Numbered from the stretch's first letter, positions 32,704-42,441 are shown. The stretch is 64,000 nt of DNA from Candidatus Latescibacterota bacterium (GCA_022819745.1 JAJEGS010000027.1:62001-126000); one strand, 5' to 3'. Notes: a model not told the origin generated them from the letters alone. Numbers and translations are program-made.

Positions 32704-34920
32704 ATGCAGGCACGAGTGATCGCTCTCCTTTTTAGCATCTGTTTTTCTTTGCCGACTTTGGCGCAGGGCCAGGCTTTCGTCCAGGGCCAGGTCGTCGATG
32801 AAACAGAACGACCGATGGCTTTTGTCAATGTCCAAATCATTGACACCACCGACGGCGCAGTAACAGGACGCGATGGCCGCTTTGCCTTTTCCACTCGGCA
32901 CCTTGGGTCACGCGACCTGAGTGCCTCCTTTATCGGCTTTGAACCCACCCGGCAGCCCTTGCACTTGACCGCGGGCGATACTACGACGGTGCGCTTGGTG
33001 CTGCGGCGTATCCTCATTGAACTCGGTGAAACCATCGTCACTGTTAGCACCTATACCACCGGGGAAGATGAAACCGTTACCTTGGCCCCCTTAGATGTGG
33101 TTACAACGCCTGGGGCTTCCGCCGATATTTTTCGCGCGTTCAAAACCTTTCCCGGCGTTGCCACCGTAGATAATGGTGCCGGTCTTTTTGTTCGGGGAGG
33201 CGATGTGAGTGAGACCGTCATCTTGCTCGATCAAGCTACGGTGGTGCATCCCTACAAATACGAATCGCCCACCGGTGGAGTATTCGGCACGATTCCTCCC
33301 TTTATGGTGAAAGGTACGGCCTTTTCCACCGGTGGTTTCTCCGCCCGCTACGGCAATGCGCTTTCCGCAGTGCTGGCAATGGAGAGCCTAGACATGCCCG
33401 TGCAACGAAGTTATACGCTCGGTTTGGGCCTCGCTGCAGGCTCTGTGGGCCTCGCCTTGCCTCTTGTTGAGGATAAGCTCGGCCTGCGTTTTACGGGGAA
33501 TCGCAGCTTCACCGATCTCCTGTTCCGCATCAATGGTCACCGCGACAAATTCGTTACTACTCCGCAGGGGCACGACGGCAACCTCAATCTGATCTACCAA
33601 TATTCGCCTACCGGACGCCTTGAGTTCTTCAGCTTCGACGCGGGTGACAAGATCGGCGTACAGGTTGCAGAGCCTTCGTTTGACGGCCTCTATCGAAACA
33701 GCACTGATAGAGCCTTGCACAATCTCCAGTGGACGGATGTATGGGCCGATTGGTCCATACAGACCAGTGCCTCGCTCAACCAGTACGAGACCCGGCGGCA
33801 ATTGGGCAACCTAGACTTGGCTCCCCGCGACTGGACCGGCAAAATTCGCACGGACTGGGAAAGCGTCCTCGGTGTCTTCGGGATCTTGCGCCTCGGTGCT
33901 GAAATGGAGCACGCTGACAACCGACTCGTGGGGCGCATCCCTAAGGGCGATATCCTTGACCCCGAGGCAGAGATTTTTGAACTCGACAACTCCTACGGTG
34001 CTCGGCGCACAGGTGCCTATGTTGAGGTTGATTTCAAACCCGTGCGCCGCATTGTCGCCAATGTCGGGATGCGCGCTGACCACCACAATTTAGCCAGCGA
34101 TTTTGTCATCGATCCACGCCTGTCTGCGCGATACCAGTTCTCAGAAGACACAAATGCCCGACTCGCTTGGGGCATCTATCACCAATTCCCCGCCCCATTT
34201 GAATACAACCCCACCAGCGGCAACCCCAATCTGAGCCCCCAACGCGCCCAACACTGGATAGGCGGCCTGCACCACGAACGCGGGCAACTCCTAGTACGGC
34301 TAGAGGCTTACTACAAACCCTACCGCAATCTCGTGCTGGATGACGCCGCCCTGAATCTTGCAAATGCAGGTAGCGGACGGGCCTCTGGAGTTGACTTCTT
34401 TTGCAAGTACGGTGCTTTTCTCAATACGCGTTTGAGCGGGTGGATGGCCTATAGTCTGCTGAGGTCGCGCCGATTGCAGGTGCGCCATCTAGAGTTTGAG
34501 ATACTCCGCGAAGAAGCCCCTTCACCGTTTGATATCACGCACAATCTGACCTTGGTCACAAAAATGCAGATCGTCCGCACTCTTAGCGGCGGCCTGACTC
34601 TGAGATACGCCACTGGCCGCCCCATCACGCCAATCGTCGGTGCCGTTCCCGTAATAGACAAAAGCTACTACTTGCCCGTGGAAGGACCCGTCGGCTCAGA
34701 ACGGCTACCGTCCTTTCAACAGATAGATGGGCAGTTGAGCTATGTGCATTTCTTTGGCTCCGGCCACCAAGCGGTCTTCTACTTGGCAGTCAACAACCTG
34801 CTCAGCCGCGCGAATGTGCTCGACTATGATTACAGCATCGACTATACCCAGCGCCAGCCGCGCACCACGCTCTTTCGCCGATCCATTTACTTTGGCACCA
34901 GTGTCTCCTTGAACTATTAA
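32704..34920 (+). CDS. TonB-dependent outer-membrane receptor
   Basis: A 738-aa exported protein. The signal peptide is MQARVIALLFSICFSLPTLA. A carboxypeptidase-regulatory-like beta-sandwich follows at about 24-105 ('VQGQVVDETERPMAFVNVQI'). The plug domain covers about 120-230 ('FKTFPGVATVDNGAGLFVRGGDVSETVILLDQ'). The 22-strand barrel ends with aromatic 'RRSIYFGTSVSLNY'. The N-terminal sandwich is typical of SusC/FecA-like receptors in FCB bacteria. The substrate is unknown; co-transcription with a TPR protein homologous to the TOMM ATPase tail raises the possibility of peptide or metallophore traffic (inference). ATG one base after the regulator's stop. Confidence 0.92.
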   Translation: MQARVIALLFSICFSLPTLAQGQAFVQGQVVDETERPMAFVNVQIIDTTDGAVTGRDGRFAFSTRHLGSRDLSASFIGFEPTRQPLHLTAGDTTTVRLVLRRILIELGETIVTVSTYTTGEDETVTLAPLDVVTTPGASADIFRAFKTFPGVATVDNGAGLFVRGGDVSETVILLDQATVVHPYKYESPTGGVFGTIPPFMVKGTAFSTGGFSARYGNALSAVLAMESLDMPVQRSYTLGLGLAAGSVGLALPLVEDKLGLRFTGNRSFTDLLFRINGHRDKFVTTPQGHDGNLNLIYQYSPTGRLEFFSFDAGDKIGVQVAEPSFDGLYRNSTDRALHNLQWTDVWADWSIQTSASLNQYETRRQLGNLDLAPRDWTGKIRTDWESVLGVFGILRLGAEMEHADNRLVGRIPKGDILDPEAEIFELDNSYGARRTGAYVEVDFKPVRRIVANVGMRADHHNLASDFVIDPRLSARYQFSEDTNARLAWGIYHQFPAPFEYNPTSGNPNLSPQRAQHWIGGLHHERGQLLVRLEAYYKPYRNLVLDDAALNLANAGSGRASGVDFFCKYGAFLNTRLSGWMAYSLLRSRRLQVRHLEFEILREEAPSPFDITHNLTLVTKMQIVRTLSGGLTLRYATGRPITPIVGAVPVIDKSYYLPVEGPVGSERLPSFQQIDGQLSYVHFFGSGHQAVFYLAVNNLLSRANVLDYDYSIDYTQRQPRTTLFRRSIYFGTSVSLNY

Positions 34921-34948
34921 CCTTCACCTTCACTAGAAGAGGCTATTT

Positions 34949-35722
34949 ATGCTACACTTTCTGCTCTTACTCGTTTGCATTGTTTCAGTCGCCTATCCCA
35001 CTCTCGCCCAATCCGGTAACAGTCTTATCGTCAGTGGAAGACAGATGCTGCAAGCCGGTGAAAGTGCGAATGACCTCGACTCTATGTATGCAGCTAGAGC
35101 GACGTTCGAGCGCGCCCTAGCCGACACGGGTCTGGTGGCGTGGGGTCACTACTACATCGCTTTGGCCGATTACCGCATTGCTGGCCTATTAGAGGGAGAA
35201 AGCAAAGACCCTTCTGAACACCTCAATGCCGCTGTCGAGCACTTGAAAAAGGCTACCGAGATTGATCCACAAGCAGCCGAAGCCTATGCTCTGCTGTCGA
35301 GCGTGTACGGTTGGCAAATCGGCCTTAGTCCTATGAAAACCATGCTCTTGGGCCCCAGAGTAGGACAGGCCAGCCGAAAAGCTCAGCAACTCGCCCCCGA
35401 CAATCCGCGCGTGGTACTGAGCGCGGCCATCAGCGATTTTAATACCCCCGAAATGTTTGGTGGAAGCAAAGAAAAGGGCCTGCAAGGGTTCCAGCGAGCC
35501 GCCGAACTCTTTGCCCAAGAAGAGCCGACCGATCCCATCCATCCAGTATGGGGGCACAGGGAAGCCTACGCTTGGCTCGGCATCGCTTACCAGAATCAGG
35601 GTGAGCTGGAGTCGGCGCGAGCGGCCTTTGAAAAGGCGCTTGAAATCGATCCAGATTTTGGTTGGGTCAGAGACTGGCTGCTGCCCGAGTTGGAAAAAGC
35701 CAATTCATCGGATGCGCCGTGA
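34949..35722 (+). CDS. secreted TPR protein homologous to the TOMM ATPase tail
   Basis: A 257-aa protein with signal peptide MLHFLLLLVCIVSVAYPTLA and about five TPR-like helical repeats. 'AYALLSSVYGWQIGL', 'NPRVVLSAAISDFNTPEMFGGSKEKG' and 'ARAAFEKALEIDPDFGWVRDWLLPELE' match, position for position, segments in the C-terminal domain of the ABC ATPase at 29894-31573. It follows the TonB receptor by 28 bases (AAGAGG before the ATG) and is presumably periplasmic. TatT-like TPR proteins partner with transporters, so it may be a scaffold for the receptor. Convergent with the DEAD-box gene. Confidence 0.85.
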   Translation: MLHFLLLLVCIVSVAYPTLAQSGNSLIVSGRQMLQAGESANDLDSMYAARATFERALADTGLVAWGHYYIALADYRIAGLLEGESKDPSEHLNAAVEHLKKATEIDPQAAEAYALLSSVYGWQIGLSPMKTMLLGPRVGQASRKAQQLAPDNPRVVLSAAISDFNTPEMFGGSKEKGLQGFQRAAELFAQEEPTDPIHPVWGHREAYAWLGIAYQNQGELESARAAFEKALEIDPDFGWVRDWLLPELEKANSSDAP

Positions 35723-35763
35723 GCAAACGACCGCCAGCTAGCTGGGCTGAGTTGCGAGGAGCA

Positions 35764-36963
35764 CTAACTGGTTTTGGAGGAGGATCTGCCGCCTCGGGGT
35801 CGTCTCCGGCCACGCCCGCGTCCTCGGCCGTTGCGTTTGGCGCGGATGTCGTCCAAGTCGGGTGCCGTGCCCTCCCAATGTGCGTGGATGCGGTTGTTGT
35901 TGAGCAGGCGCTTGAGGTCGCGGAGGTCGCGGTCGCCGACCAAGGTCAGGGCCATTCCCGCCCGGCCCATGCGCCCGGCCCGGCCCGTGCGGTGGGTATA
36001 GATTTCGGCGTTAAAGGGGAAGTCGTAGTTGATGACGTGGGTGACGTGCGAAAAATCCAAGCCGCGCCCGGCCACGTCCGTGGCGACCATAAAGCGGATC
36101 TTCTGCTGGCGGAAGCGGCGGAAGATGGAGGTGCGCCGCTCTTGGTCTAGCCCGCCGTGGATGATGTCAACTGAGCGGACGCGCCTTTGTAGGGCGCGGA
36201 ACAAGTCGGATGCTTTGTCGCGCGAGTTGCAGAAGATGATGCCCTGTTGGATTTCTTGGTCCTCAATGTAATCGACGAGTGCGTCACTGCGACGGCGGGA
36301 GACGTGCAGGAAGTGATGGGCGAGCGATTGGGGTGCTCGCTGGTCGCGGTTGAGATGGATGCGCTCGGGCGACTTGAGGTATTGTTGGGTCAACCGCTCG
36401 ATCTCCGGCGGCATGGTCGCAGAAAAAAGCAGGGTTTGGTGTTCCTGCATGAGGCAGGACAAGATAAAGTCCACGTCTTCGATAAATCCCATCTTGAGCA
36501 TCTCATCGGCCTCGTCGAGGACCACGGTTTTGACGTGGGTCAGGTCGAGGCTGTGATTCCATATAAAGTCGATGAGGCGACCGGGCGTGGCCACGAGCAC
36601 GTGAACGCCGTGGTTGATCTTGGCCTTTTGGATGTCCATGTCAAAGCCGCCGTAGATGGCAAACGGGACCACTCCTGAGTGCTTGGCGATTTCGTCCACC
36701 TCTTGGACGTATTGGAGCGCCAACTCGCGGGTGGGGACCAAGATGAGGAATTGGATGGCGTTGAGCGAATCGTCAGTGGCTTGGATTAGGGGGATGGCAC
36801 AAGCGCCGGTCTTGCCAGAGCCGGTTTCGGCTAGGCCCATGACGTCTTTGCCGGCGATAATGTGAGGGATGGTTTGTTCTTGGATGGGCGTCATTTCTTC
36901 GTAGCCCATCTCGTCGAGTGCTCTGAGGATATGGGGTGCTAGATCAAGCTCGGTAAACTGCAT
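35764..36963 (-). CDS. DEAD-box RNA helicase (RhlE/CshA-like)
   Basis: A 399-aa ATP-dependent RNA helicase with all motifs: Q motif 'GYEEMTPIQEQTIP', Walker A 'AETGSGKT' (near 46-53), 'PTRELALQ', 'TPGRL', 'VLDEADEM' near 150, 'SAT', then the second RecA domain with 'IIFCNSRDKA', 'VATDVAGRGLDF' and 'HRTGRAGRMG'. The C-terminus is a short Arg/Gly tail ('RGRGRGRRRPRGG') for non-specific RNA binding. Functions in ribosome assembly or mRNA turnover. Divergent from gltX across a 175-bp gap that should hold both promoters. Confidence 0.95.
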   Translation of the reverse strand: MQFTELDLAPHILRALDEMGYEEMTPIQEQTIPHIIAGKDVMGLAETGSGKTGACAIPLIQATDDSLNAIQFLILVPTRELALQYVQEVDEIAKHSGVVPFAIYGGFDMDIQKAKINHGVHVLVATPGRLIDFIWNHSLDLTHVKTVVLDEADEMLKMGFIEDVDFILSCLMQEHQTLLFSATMPPEIERLTQQYLKSPERIHLNRDQRAPQSLAHHFLHVSRRRSDALVDYIEDQEIQQGIIFCNSRDKASDLFRALQRRVRSVDIIHGGLDQERRTSIFRRFRQQKIRFMVATDVAGRGLDFSHVTHVINYDFPFNAEIYTHRTGRAGRMGRAGMALTLVGDRDLRDLKRLLNNNRIHAHWEGTAPDLDDIRAKRNGRGRGRGRRRPRGGRSSSKTS

Positions 36964-37138
36964 AAATCCTATCTATTGGGTTGAAAGGGAGGGGAATGCG
37001 TGCGGTGGGACGCCAGCGAATGCGCGTTAATCATTATAAGTTATAAACTTAGGAAAAAAAGCTAAATGTGCAATAGGCCGCGTTGCGCGGAAGCGGCTGG
37101 GGCTTAGGTTTGTAACTCAAAAGACAAGGAGCTAAAAA

Positions 37139-38614
37139 ATGACAGACGTGCGGGTGCGCATTGCCCCTTCGCCGACCGGCCCCATGCACGTAGGAAATGC
37201 GTATCAAGCGCTGTTCGACTGGGTGTGGGCGCGACAAAACGACGGGCAGTTTGTGCTGCGCATTGAGGATACCGACCAAGCGCGGTCGCAGAAGAAGTAC
37301 GAAGATGAGCTCATGCAGTCGCTGCGGTGGCTGGGGCTGGCGTGGGATGAAGGCCCCGATGTGGGCGGTCCTTACGGCCCGTATCGGCAGAGTGAGCGCT
37401 TGTCTATCTACGCGGAGTACGCCGCGAAATTGGTGGATAGTGGGCACGCCTATCTCTGCTTTTGCACGAGCGAGCGGCTGGCCGCACTGCGGAAGGAGCA
37501 GCAGGAGCGCAAGGAGCATGTTGGCTACGATGGACATTGCCGAGGGCTGGCTGCCGAAGAGGTCGAAGCTAAGATACAGGCGGGATGTGCGCACGTGATC
37601 CGGCTGAAGATGCCGAAGGAAGGAGCATGTATAGTCGAGGACATGCTCCGGGAGCCGATTTCCCTGGAGTGGGGGAAGATGGACGACCAGGTGCTGATGA
37701 AGTCCGATGGCTTTCCGACCTACCACTTGGCCGTGGTAGTAGATGATCACTTGATGCGGATCAGCTACGTGATTCGGGGGGAGGAATGGATCACCTCCAC
37801 GCCCAAGCACCTCAGGCTGTACGAGGCTTTTGGCTGGACGCCGCCGACGTACATGCACCTGCCATTGCTGCTCAATCCCGACGGCTCCAAGATGTCAAAG
37901 CGGCGGAATCCGACCTCGGTGGAGTACTATCGCCGCGCTGGCTATGTGCCGCCTGCCCTGCTCAACTACTTGGCGCTGATGGCTCACCCGCCGATCGAGG
38001 ACGAAAAGTTCACCGTGGAGCAGTTAGCCGAGCATTTCGATCCGGCGAAGATCAATTTGGGCGGCTCCATTTTTGACATAGACAAGCTGGGCTGGCTCAA
38101 TGGACGCTATCTGCGCGAGGATCGGACGCCGGAGGCTCTATTGGCGGAGCTAAAGGGGTGGCTACTCAACGACGAATACGTCGGGCAGATGCTGCCGTTT
38201 ATGCAGCAGCGGCTAGAGACGCTGGGGGATTTTGTGCCGCGCGTGGCGTTTTTCTTCGCCCGACAGGTGGAGTCAAAGGCCGAGGATTTGGTGCCGAAAA
38301 AGCGGGAGGCCGCCGAGGTGGTGCGGATGCTGCAAACAGCCGTGTGGGCCTTGGACGAGGTGGTGGAGTGGGACAAGGACGGCGTGGCCGAGGCCGTGCG
38401 CCGGGTGGCTGCGCATTGGGAGTGGCCGGTCCGCGACGTGACCGTACCGCTCATTGTCGCGCTGACTGGCGAGCGGGTGGGGCCGCCGCTGTTTGAATCC
38501 GCCGCGCTCTTGGGGCCAGAATTGACGCGGATGCGACTGTTGGACGCCATGAAGGCGCTGGGTGGGCTATCGAAGAAACAGGCGAGTCGGTTGGAGAAGG
38601 ATTGGAGGCGGTGA
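37139..38614 (+). CDS. gltX: glutamyl-tRNA synthetase
   Basis: A 491-aa class I aminoacyl-tRNA synthetase. The HIGH-type motif reads 'PSPTGPMHVGNAY' (residues 9-21) and the KMSKS-type motif 'GSKMSKRRNP' (near 245). 'FVLRIEDTDQARS' and 'GPYGPYRQSERL' are GluRS signatures. It attaches glutamate to tRNA(Glu), and perhaps tRNA(Gln) if the organism uses the amidotransferase route; this cannot be decided here. AAGGAG lies 8 bases before the ATG. Confidence 0.95.
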   Translation: MTDVRVRIAPSPTGPMHVGNAYQALFDWVWARQNDGQFVLRIEDTDQARSQKKYEDELMQSLRWLGLAWDEGPDVGGPYGPYRQSERLSIYAEYAAKLVDSGHAYLCFCTSERLAALRKEQQERKEHVGYDGHCRGLAAEEVEAKIQAGCAHVIRLKMPKEGACIVEDMLREPISLEWGKMDDQVLMKSDGFPTYHLAVVVDDHLMRISYVIRGEEWITSTPKHLRLYEAFGWTPPTYMHLPLLLNPDGSKMSKRRNPTSVEYYRRAGYVPPALLNYLALMAHPPIEDEKFTVEQLAEHFDPAKINLGGSIFDIDKLGWLNGRYLREDRTPEALLAELKGWLLNDEYVGQMLPFMQQRLETLGDFVPRVAFFFARQVESKAEDLVPKKREAAEVVRMLQTAVWALDEVVEWDKDGVAEAVRRVAAHWEWPVRDVTVPLIVALTGERVGPPLFESAALLGPELTRMRLLDAMKALGGLSKKQASRLEKDWRR

Positions 38615-38648
38615 AATTCCTCGGCGGCCCAGATGTAGCTAGGTGATC

Positions 38649-38678
38649 CGCAGATGGACGCAGATAGACGCAGAAGGG
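38649..38678. repeat. three tandem 10-bp units CGCAGATNGA
   Basis: CGCAGATGGA, CGCAGATAGA, CGCAGAAGGG in tandem, the last imperfect. 'CGCAGATAGACGCAGAT'-type repeats occur dispersed in intergenic DNA of many uncultured and planctomycete-like genomes. It lies between gltX and the exported-protein operon; no function is evident. Confidence 0.65.
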
Positions 38679-38745
38679 TAGAACAAGACGATTCCGCAGC
38701 GCGAGGTGTTCGAGTCGTTCAGGGTTGCTATATGACGTAGGATAG

Positions 38746-40911
38746 CTAGCGGCGGTCGAGCTGGACCGGCGTCCGGTCGCCTTCGCGGATGCGGTAGTAC
38801 TGATCCATTTCGAGACCGGTAAACAGTTGCCGCGCGCCCGTGGCCGGCCAAGTAACTTCGACGGCTTCGATGGCCGTGGCTTGTCCCAGACCGATCTCCT
38901 GTTGCAGACTTGAGCCGCCAAAGCTAGCTCCCGTGCCGACGGTGGCGTAGATGTTCCTCGGCCCCTCCGCAGTCGCGACCTCTATCCTGATGCGCGCTCC
39001 CAAGGCGGCGCGATTGGATTGTACCCCTTCCAACAGGAGCGCGATCCAGTGGTTGCCGTGCCCGGGGTTTTCAAAGAGGACATTCTGGAACACGTCTCCG
39101 GTATAGGCCCCGCCTAGGACCGCATAGATGTCTTGGTCGCCGTCGTTGTCGAGGTCGCCAAAAGCCACGCCGTGCCCTTTTTGCAGATGGCCGAAGCCGC
39201 CGGAAGTGGTAACGTCCTCGAAGAAGCGCCCGCCGGCATTGCGGAACATGCGATTGGGCATGACCGAGCGGAGCGAAGGCGACCCCGTGCCAGCGTAAAA
39301 ATCCAGCCAGCCGTCGTTGTCGAGGTCGCCGAAATCGCAACCCATTGTGTAGAGCACCTTGTCAACGCCCGCTTCCGCGCTGCGCTCGGCAAAGGTTTCA
39401 TCTCCATTGTTGCGGTATAGGCGAGGACGCTCGGCCGCAGTCGCCAGCCCCAGATAGTCGGCGGCCACATCGCCGGCGCTGGCCTCGTAATGGTATCCCG
39501 AGACAAAGATGTCTAGCCAGCCGTCGTTGTCGTAGTCCCAGAACCAAACCGGGAAGCTGCCTAGTGGTTCGGTAACGCCTGCTTCCTTGCTCTTGTCGGT
39601 GAAGGTCCACCCGCCGAACTCGTTGGCACCGTCGTTGGCGAAGAGGAAATTGGTGCCGGTGAGCCGCGAGACGTACAGATCAATTAAGCCGTCGTTGTCG
39701 TAATCGCCCCAGGCGGCCCCTTTTACATAGCCGACGACAGCGACTCCGGTTGCTTGGCCTACCTCGGCGAACTGCAAATCCTCTGCTCGCCCGTTGCTGT
39801 GGAAGAGTTCGCATCGATGGATTCGGCCTCCATACGACTCGTTGCCAACGAAAAGGTCCAGCCAGCCGTCGTTGTCGTAGTCGCCCCAGGCGGCTGTCTG
39901 CGTCGGGTGGAAGGTGAGCAAGCCGACCTGCTCGGTGACGTCGGCAAAGGTTCCATTGCCGTTGTTGTGCAATAGCGAGTTGGGATGCAGGCCGTCGTCT
40001 TCCCACCAGCCCCCGCGCAAAACCAACACGTCCGCATAGCCGTTGTTGTCGTAGTCGGCGTGGACAATTTGTAACCCGCCGACGATCCCAGTCAGACCGG
40101 CTGCTGCGGTCCGTTCCGCAAAGGTCCCATTGCCGAGGTTGGCAAAATAGCGGAGTTGGTCGTCTAATCCCCAAGACGAGGCCATGATATCCAGATGGCC
40201 GTCGCCGTCGAAGTCGTCCATGATGCTGCCGCCGGCCATGGAGACCAAATCCAGGCCCAGCGCCGGTGCCACATCGGCAAAGCGCTTGATATCGTAGTCG
40301 GAGACAAAAACCTCGGGTGGGACGAGCCATTGTGCTGGCACTTGTTCGGGATACATACCCAAGGTCATATAGGCAATGTTCAAAAGCCAGCGGACGGTCA
40401 GGTCGTCTGGGTGATCTGCCAAATACGCGGCAAATTCTGCCAGTGCTGCCCGCGACCCTCGCTCAATGGTGTGGACTCCGTCGCTGCCAATCGGCAAAAG
40501 ACACGAGGCTGTTGCGTGCCGCGCGAGACAGTTTTCCTGCTCCCCGAGGCGCATATAGGACAGTCCCAACAGGACGCGCACGTCTGGGGTCAATTTGAGA
40601 TCGACTGATTGGAATTGCGGCTGGAGCTTTTCGAACTCGTCAATGGCGACTTGGCTTTGGCCGGCGCGCAACAGCTCCCGTGCCAGATAGGCACTGGCGC
40701 GCAGGCGGCTGGCGGTATCGGGCGGCTGTGGCAAGGTCTTGAGGTGTTCTACTCGCGCCGCGTTGATATAGGTGTTAATGGCGGGGTTCAAATTCTGCGC
40801 GATCTCCGCCAAGCGAGCGGCCATGCGCTTCGTGCCAGGGGCTTGATAGGGCACTGGCGGCTCTGGGGCGCAAGACAGTGCGACGAGAGCCAAAGGCAGT
40901 ATGGATCTCAT
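38746..40911 (-). CDS. CRTAC1-type lipoprotein: TPR-like region, FG-GAP repeats, ASPIC/UnbV domain
   Basis: About 721 aa from the ATG at 40911 (MRSILPLALVALSCAPEPP, a lipoprotein signal with lipobox L-A-L-S-C). Residues about 25-190 are helical and TPR-like. From about 210 to 590 there are FG-GAP/VCBS-type repeats with Ca-binding loops of the form D-x-D-N-D-G-x-x-D ('WGDYDNDGWLDLFVGN', 'FGDLDNDGWLDFYAGTG'), expected to form a beta propeller. The last 110 residues match ASPIC/UnbV ('GARIRIEVATAEGPRNIYATVGTGASFG...VTWPATGARQ'). Function unknown, cell-surface. One base separates it from the TPR gene stop; last gene of a six-gene operon. Confidence 0.87.
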   Translation of the reverse strand: MRSILPLALVALSCAPEPPVPYQAPGTKRMAARLAEIAQNLNPAINTYINAARVEHLKTLPQPPDTASRLRASAYLARELLRAGQSQVAIDEFEKLQPQFQSVDLKLTPDVRVLLGLSYMRLGEQENCLARHATASCLLPIGSDGVHTIERGSRAALAEFAAYLADHPDDLTVRWLLNIAYMTLGMYPEQVPAQWLVPPEVFVSDYDIKRFADVAPALGLDLVSMAGGSIMDDFDGDGHLDIMASSWGLDDQLRYFANLGNGTFAERTAAAGLTGIVGGLQIVHADYDNNGYADVLVLRGGWWEDDGLHPNSLLHNNGNGTFADVTEQVGLLTFHPTQTAAWGDYDNDGWLDLFVGNESYGGRIHRCELFHSNGRAEDLQFAEVGQATGVAVVGYVKGAAWGDYDNDGLIDLYVSRLTGTNFLFANDGANEFGGWTFTDKSKEAGVTEPLGSFPVWFWDYDNDGWLDIFVSGYHYEASAGDVAADYLGLATAAERPRLYRNNGDETFAERSAEAGVDKVLYTMGCDFGDLDNDGWLDFYAGTGSPSLRSVMPNRMFRNAGGRFFEDVTTSGGFGHLQKGHGVAFGDLDNDGDQDIYAVLGGAYTGDVFQNVLFENPGHGNHWIALLLEGVQSNRAALGARIRIEVATAEGPRNIYATVGTGASFGGSSLQQEIGLGQATAIEAVEVTWPATGARQLFTGLEMDQYYRIREGDRTPVQLDRR

Positions 40912-40912
40912 G

Positions 40913-42439
40913 TTACGGCCCACCGCGCAGCCGCTTGAAGCGCGCCAGTGCCTGCACGGCGCGCAGGGAGTCGCCGAGCGCCCGGTAGGCCAAGGCCAAG
41001 CCGTAATGGGCGCGGGCATAGCTCGAATCTGCTGCTAGGACCGTGCGAAAGTGGCCCAACGCCTCCTCGGCTGCCCCTTCGCGCAGCGCCACTCCCCCGA
41101 GGCCGTGGTAGGCGTCCGCATATCTTTCCCGGTGATCGACCGCCGTGGTGAATGCCTTGCGGGCTTGTGCTAGTTCCCCTTTGGCAAAATGGGCATTGCC
41201 GAGATTATACCAAGCGAGAGCGTACTTTTCGTCCAGCGCCAGCGCCTGGCGGAAGGCGGCGATGGCCTCATCCAAGCGGTCGAGGCGGGCGTAGGCATTG
41301 CCTAGATTGTGCCAAGCCGGCGCGTGAGTGGGGTTAATCGTTAGCGCGCGCTGGAAGGACGCCGCTGCTTCGCTTGCCACGCCCAGTCGAGCATAGATCC
41401 GGCCCAGTTCAAAGAGCGCCATTGCATCGTGCGGGTTGCCGTCCAGTATGGTTTTCCAGCGGAGGATGTCCCCGGAGTACACGTCAATGCGGTTGAAGGC
41501 GCGCAGAGCCGCGTTGCTTTCCTCGGCCTTGCCTTGTTTTTGGTAGGTCTGGGATAGGTTGTAATGGGCTTGGGGGTCGAGCATGTCGAGGTGAATGGCG
41601 CGGCGCAGGGCTTGGGCCGCTGGTTCGTATTGCCCCAGCCTAGTGCGAGCTACCCCGAGCCAGTTAAATGCCGCCGCGGCCGTCGAATCCGCGGCAATGG
41701 CTGCCTCAAAGCTCACTGCGGCTTCTTCGTACCTCCCTAGGCGGAGGTGTGCCCGCCCCAAGCCGATGCGGGGAGCGACCGCTGTTGGTTGCAAATTTAC
41801 GGCTTGTTCAAGGAACGCCGCGGCCTTGTCGCACTGCCCCAGTTTGAGACAGTACACATCGCCCAGCGCGGTGTACGCCAGGATGTATTTAGAGTCGCTG
41901 GCAATGGCCTGTTCCAGCGCCGCCGCGGCCTCTTGATACGCGCCTTCTTGGCCGAAGGCCGCGCCGATGTTGTAGTGCGAGGGAGCGTGGTCTGGCTCGC
42001 TTAAAAGCGCCTGCTGGTAGGCTTGACGGGCTTCTGCAAAGCGTTGCTGCCGCAGATAGACAGCCCCCAGCCCCCGATGCGCATCCGCACAATCGGCGCA
42101 TCCCTGCGCGGCCCTTTGGTATGCTTGTGCAGCTTGATCTAATTCGCCTCGCTTAAACAGGATGTTGCCGATCCCCACTTGCGCTCCGGTGTGGGAGGGG
42201 GCCAACGCCAAAGCTCGGCGAAAGGACTGTAGGGCCTCGGGGTAGCGCGCTTGTTCGTGGTACACTTCGCCGAGCGCGTAGTGGGCCTCGGCGTCCGTCG
42301 GGTCTTCCGCGACTTGGCGCTGATGGCGGACTTCTCGTTCGCCTGGGGTTTCTTCGGCGGGTGTACACCCGTTGAGCAGGGCTAGCAGGCAGACAACGGC
42401 CCAGTGGTGCGCTCGGGTTCTTTTCCACTGGTTGCTCAT
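40913..42439 (-). CDS. TPR-repeat lipoprotein
   Basis: A 508-aa lipoprotein (lipobox in 'CLLALLNGCTPAEE') made of about twelve tetratricopeptide repeats, for example 'AEAHYALGEVYHEQARYPEALQSFRRALALAP' and 'APAWHNLGNAYARLDRLDEAIAAFRQALALD'. TPR arrays are protein-binding scaffolds. It lies between two FG-GAP/ASPIC proteins on one message (2-base and 1-base gaps), suggesting the three surface-anchored proteins work as a complex. Confidence 0.9.
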   Translation of the reverse strand: MSNQWKRTRAHHWAVVCLLALLNGCTPAEETPGEREVRHQRQVAEDPTDAEAHYALGEVYHEQARYPEALQSFRRALALAPSHTGAQVGIGNILFKRGELDQAAQAYQRAAQGCADCADAHRGLGAVYLRQQRFAEARQAYQQALLSEPDHAPSHYNIGAAFGQEGAYQEAAAALEQAIASDSKYILAYTALGDVYCLKLGQCDKAAAFLEQAVNLQPTAVAPRIGLGRAHLRLGRYEEAAVSFEAAIAADSTAAAAFNWLGVARTRLGQYEPAAQALRRAIHLDMLDPQAHYNLSQTYQKQGKAEESNAALRAFNRIDVYSGDILRWKTILDGNPHDAMALFELGRIYARLGVASEAAASFQRALTINPTHAPAWHNLGNAYARLDRLDEAIAAFRQALALDEKYALAWYNLGNAHFAKGELAQARKAFTTAVDHRERYADAYHGLGGVALREGAAEEALGHFRTVLAADSSYARAHYGLALAYRALGDSLRAVQALARFKRLRGGP

Positions 42440-42441
42440 GC

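Noticed and set aside
37049..37858. 269-codon minus-strand frame over gltX
   Set aside because: gltX is certain in the other direction; this frame is His/Pro/Arg-rich shadow sequence.
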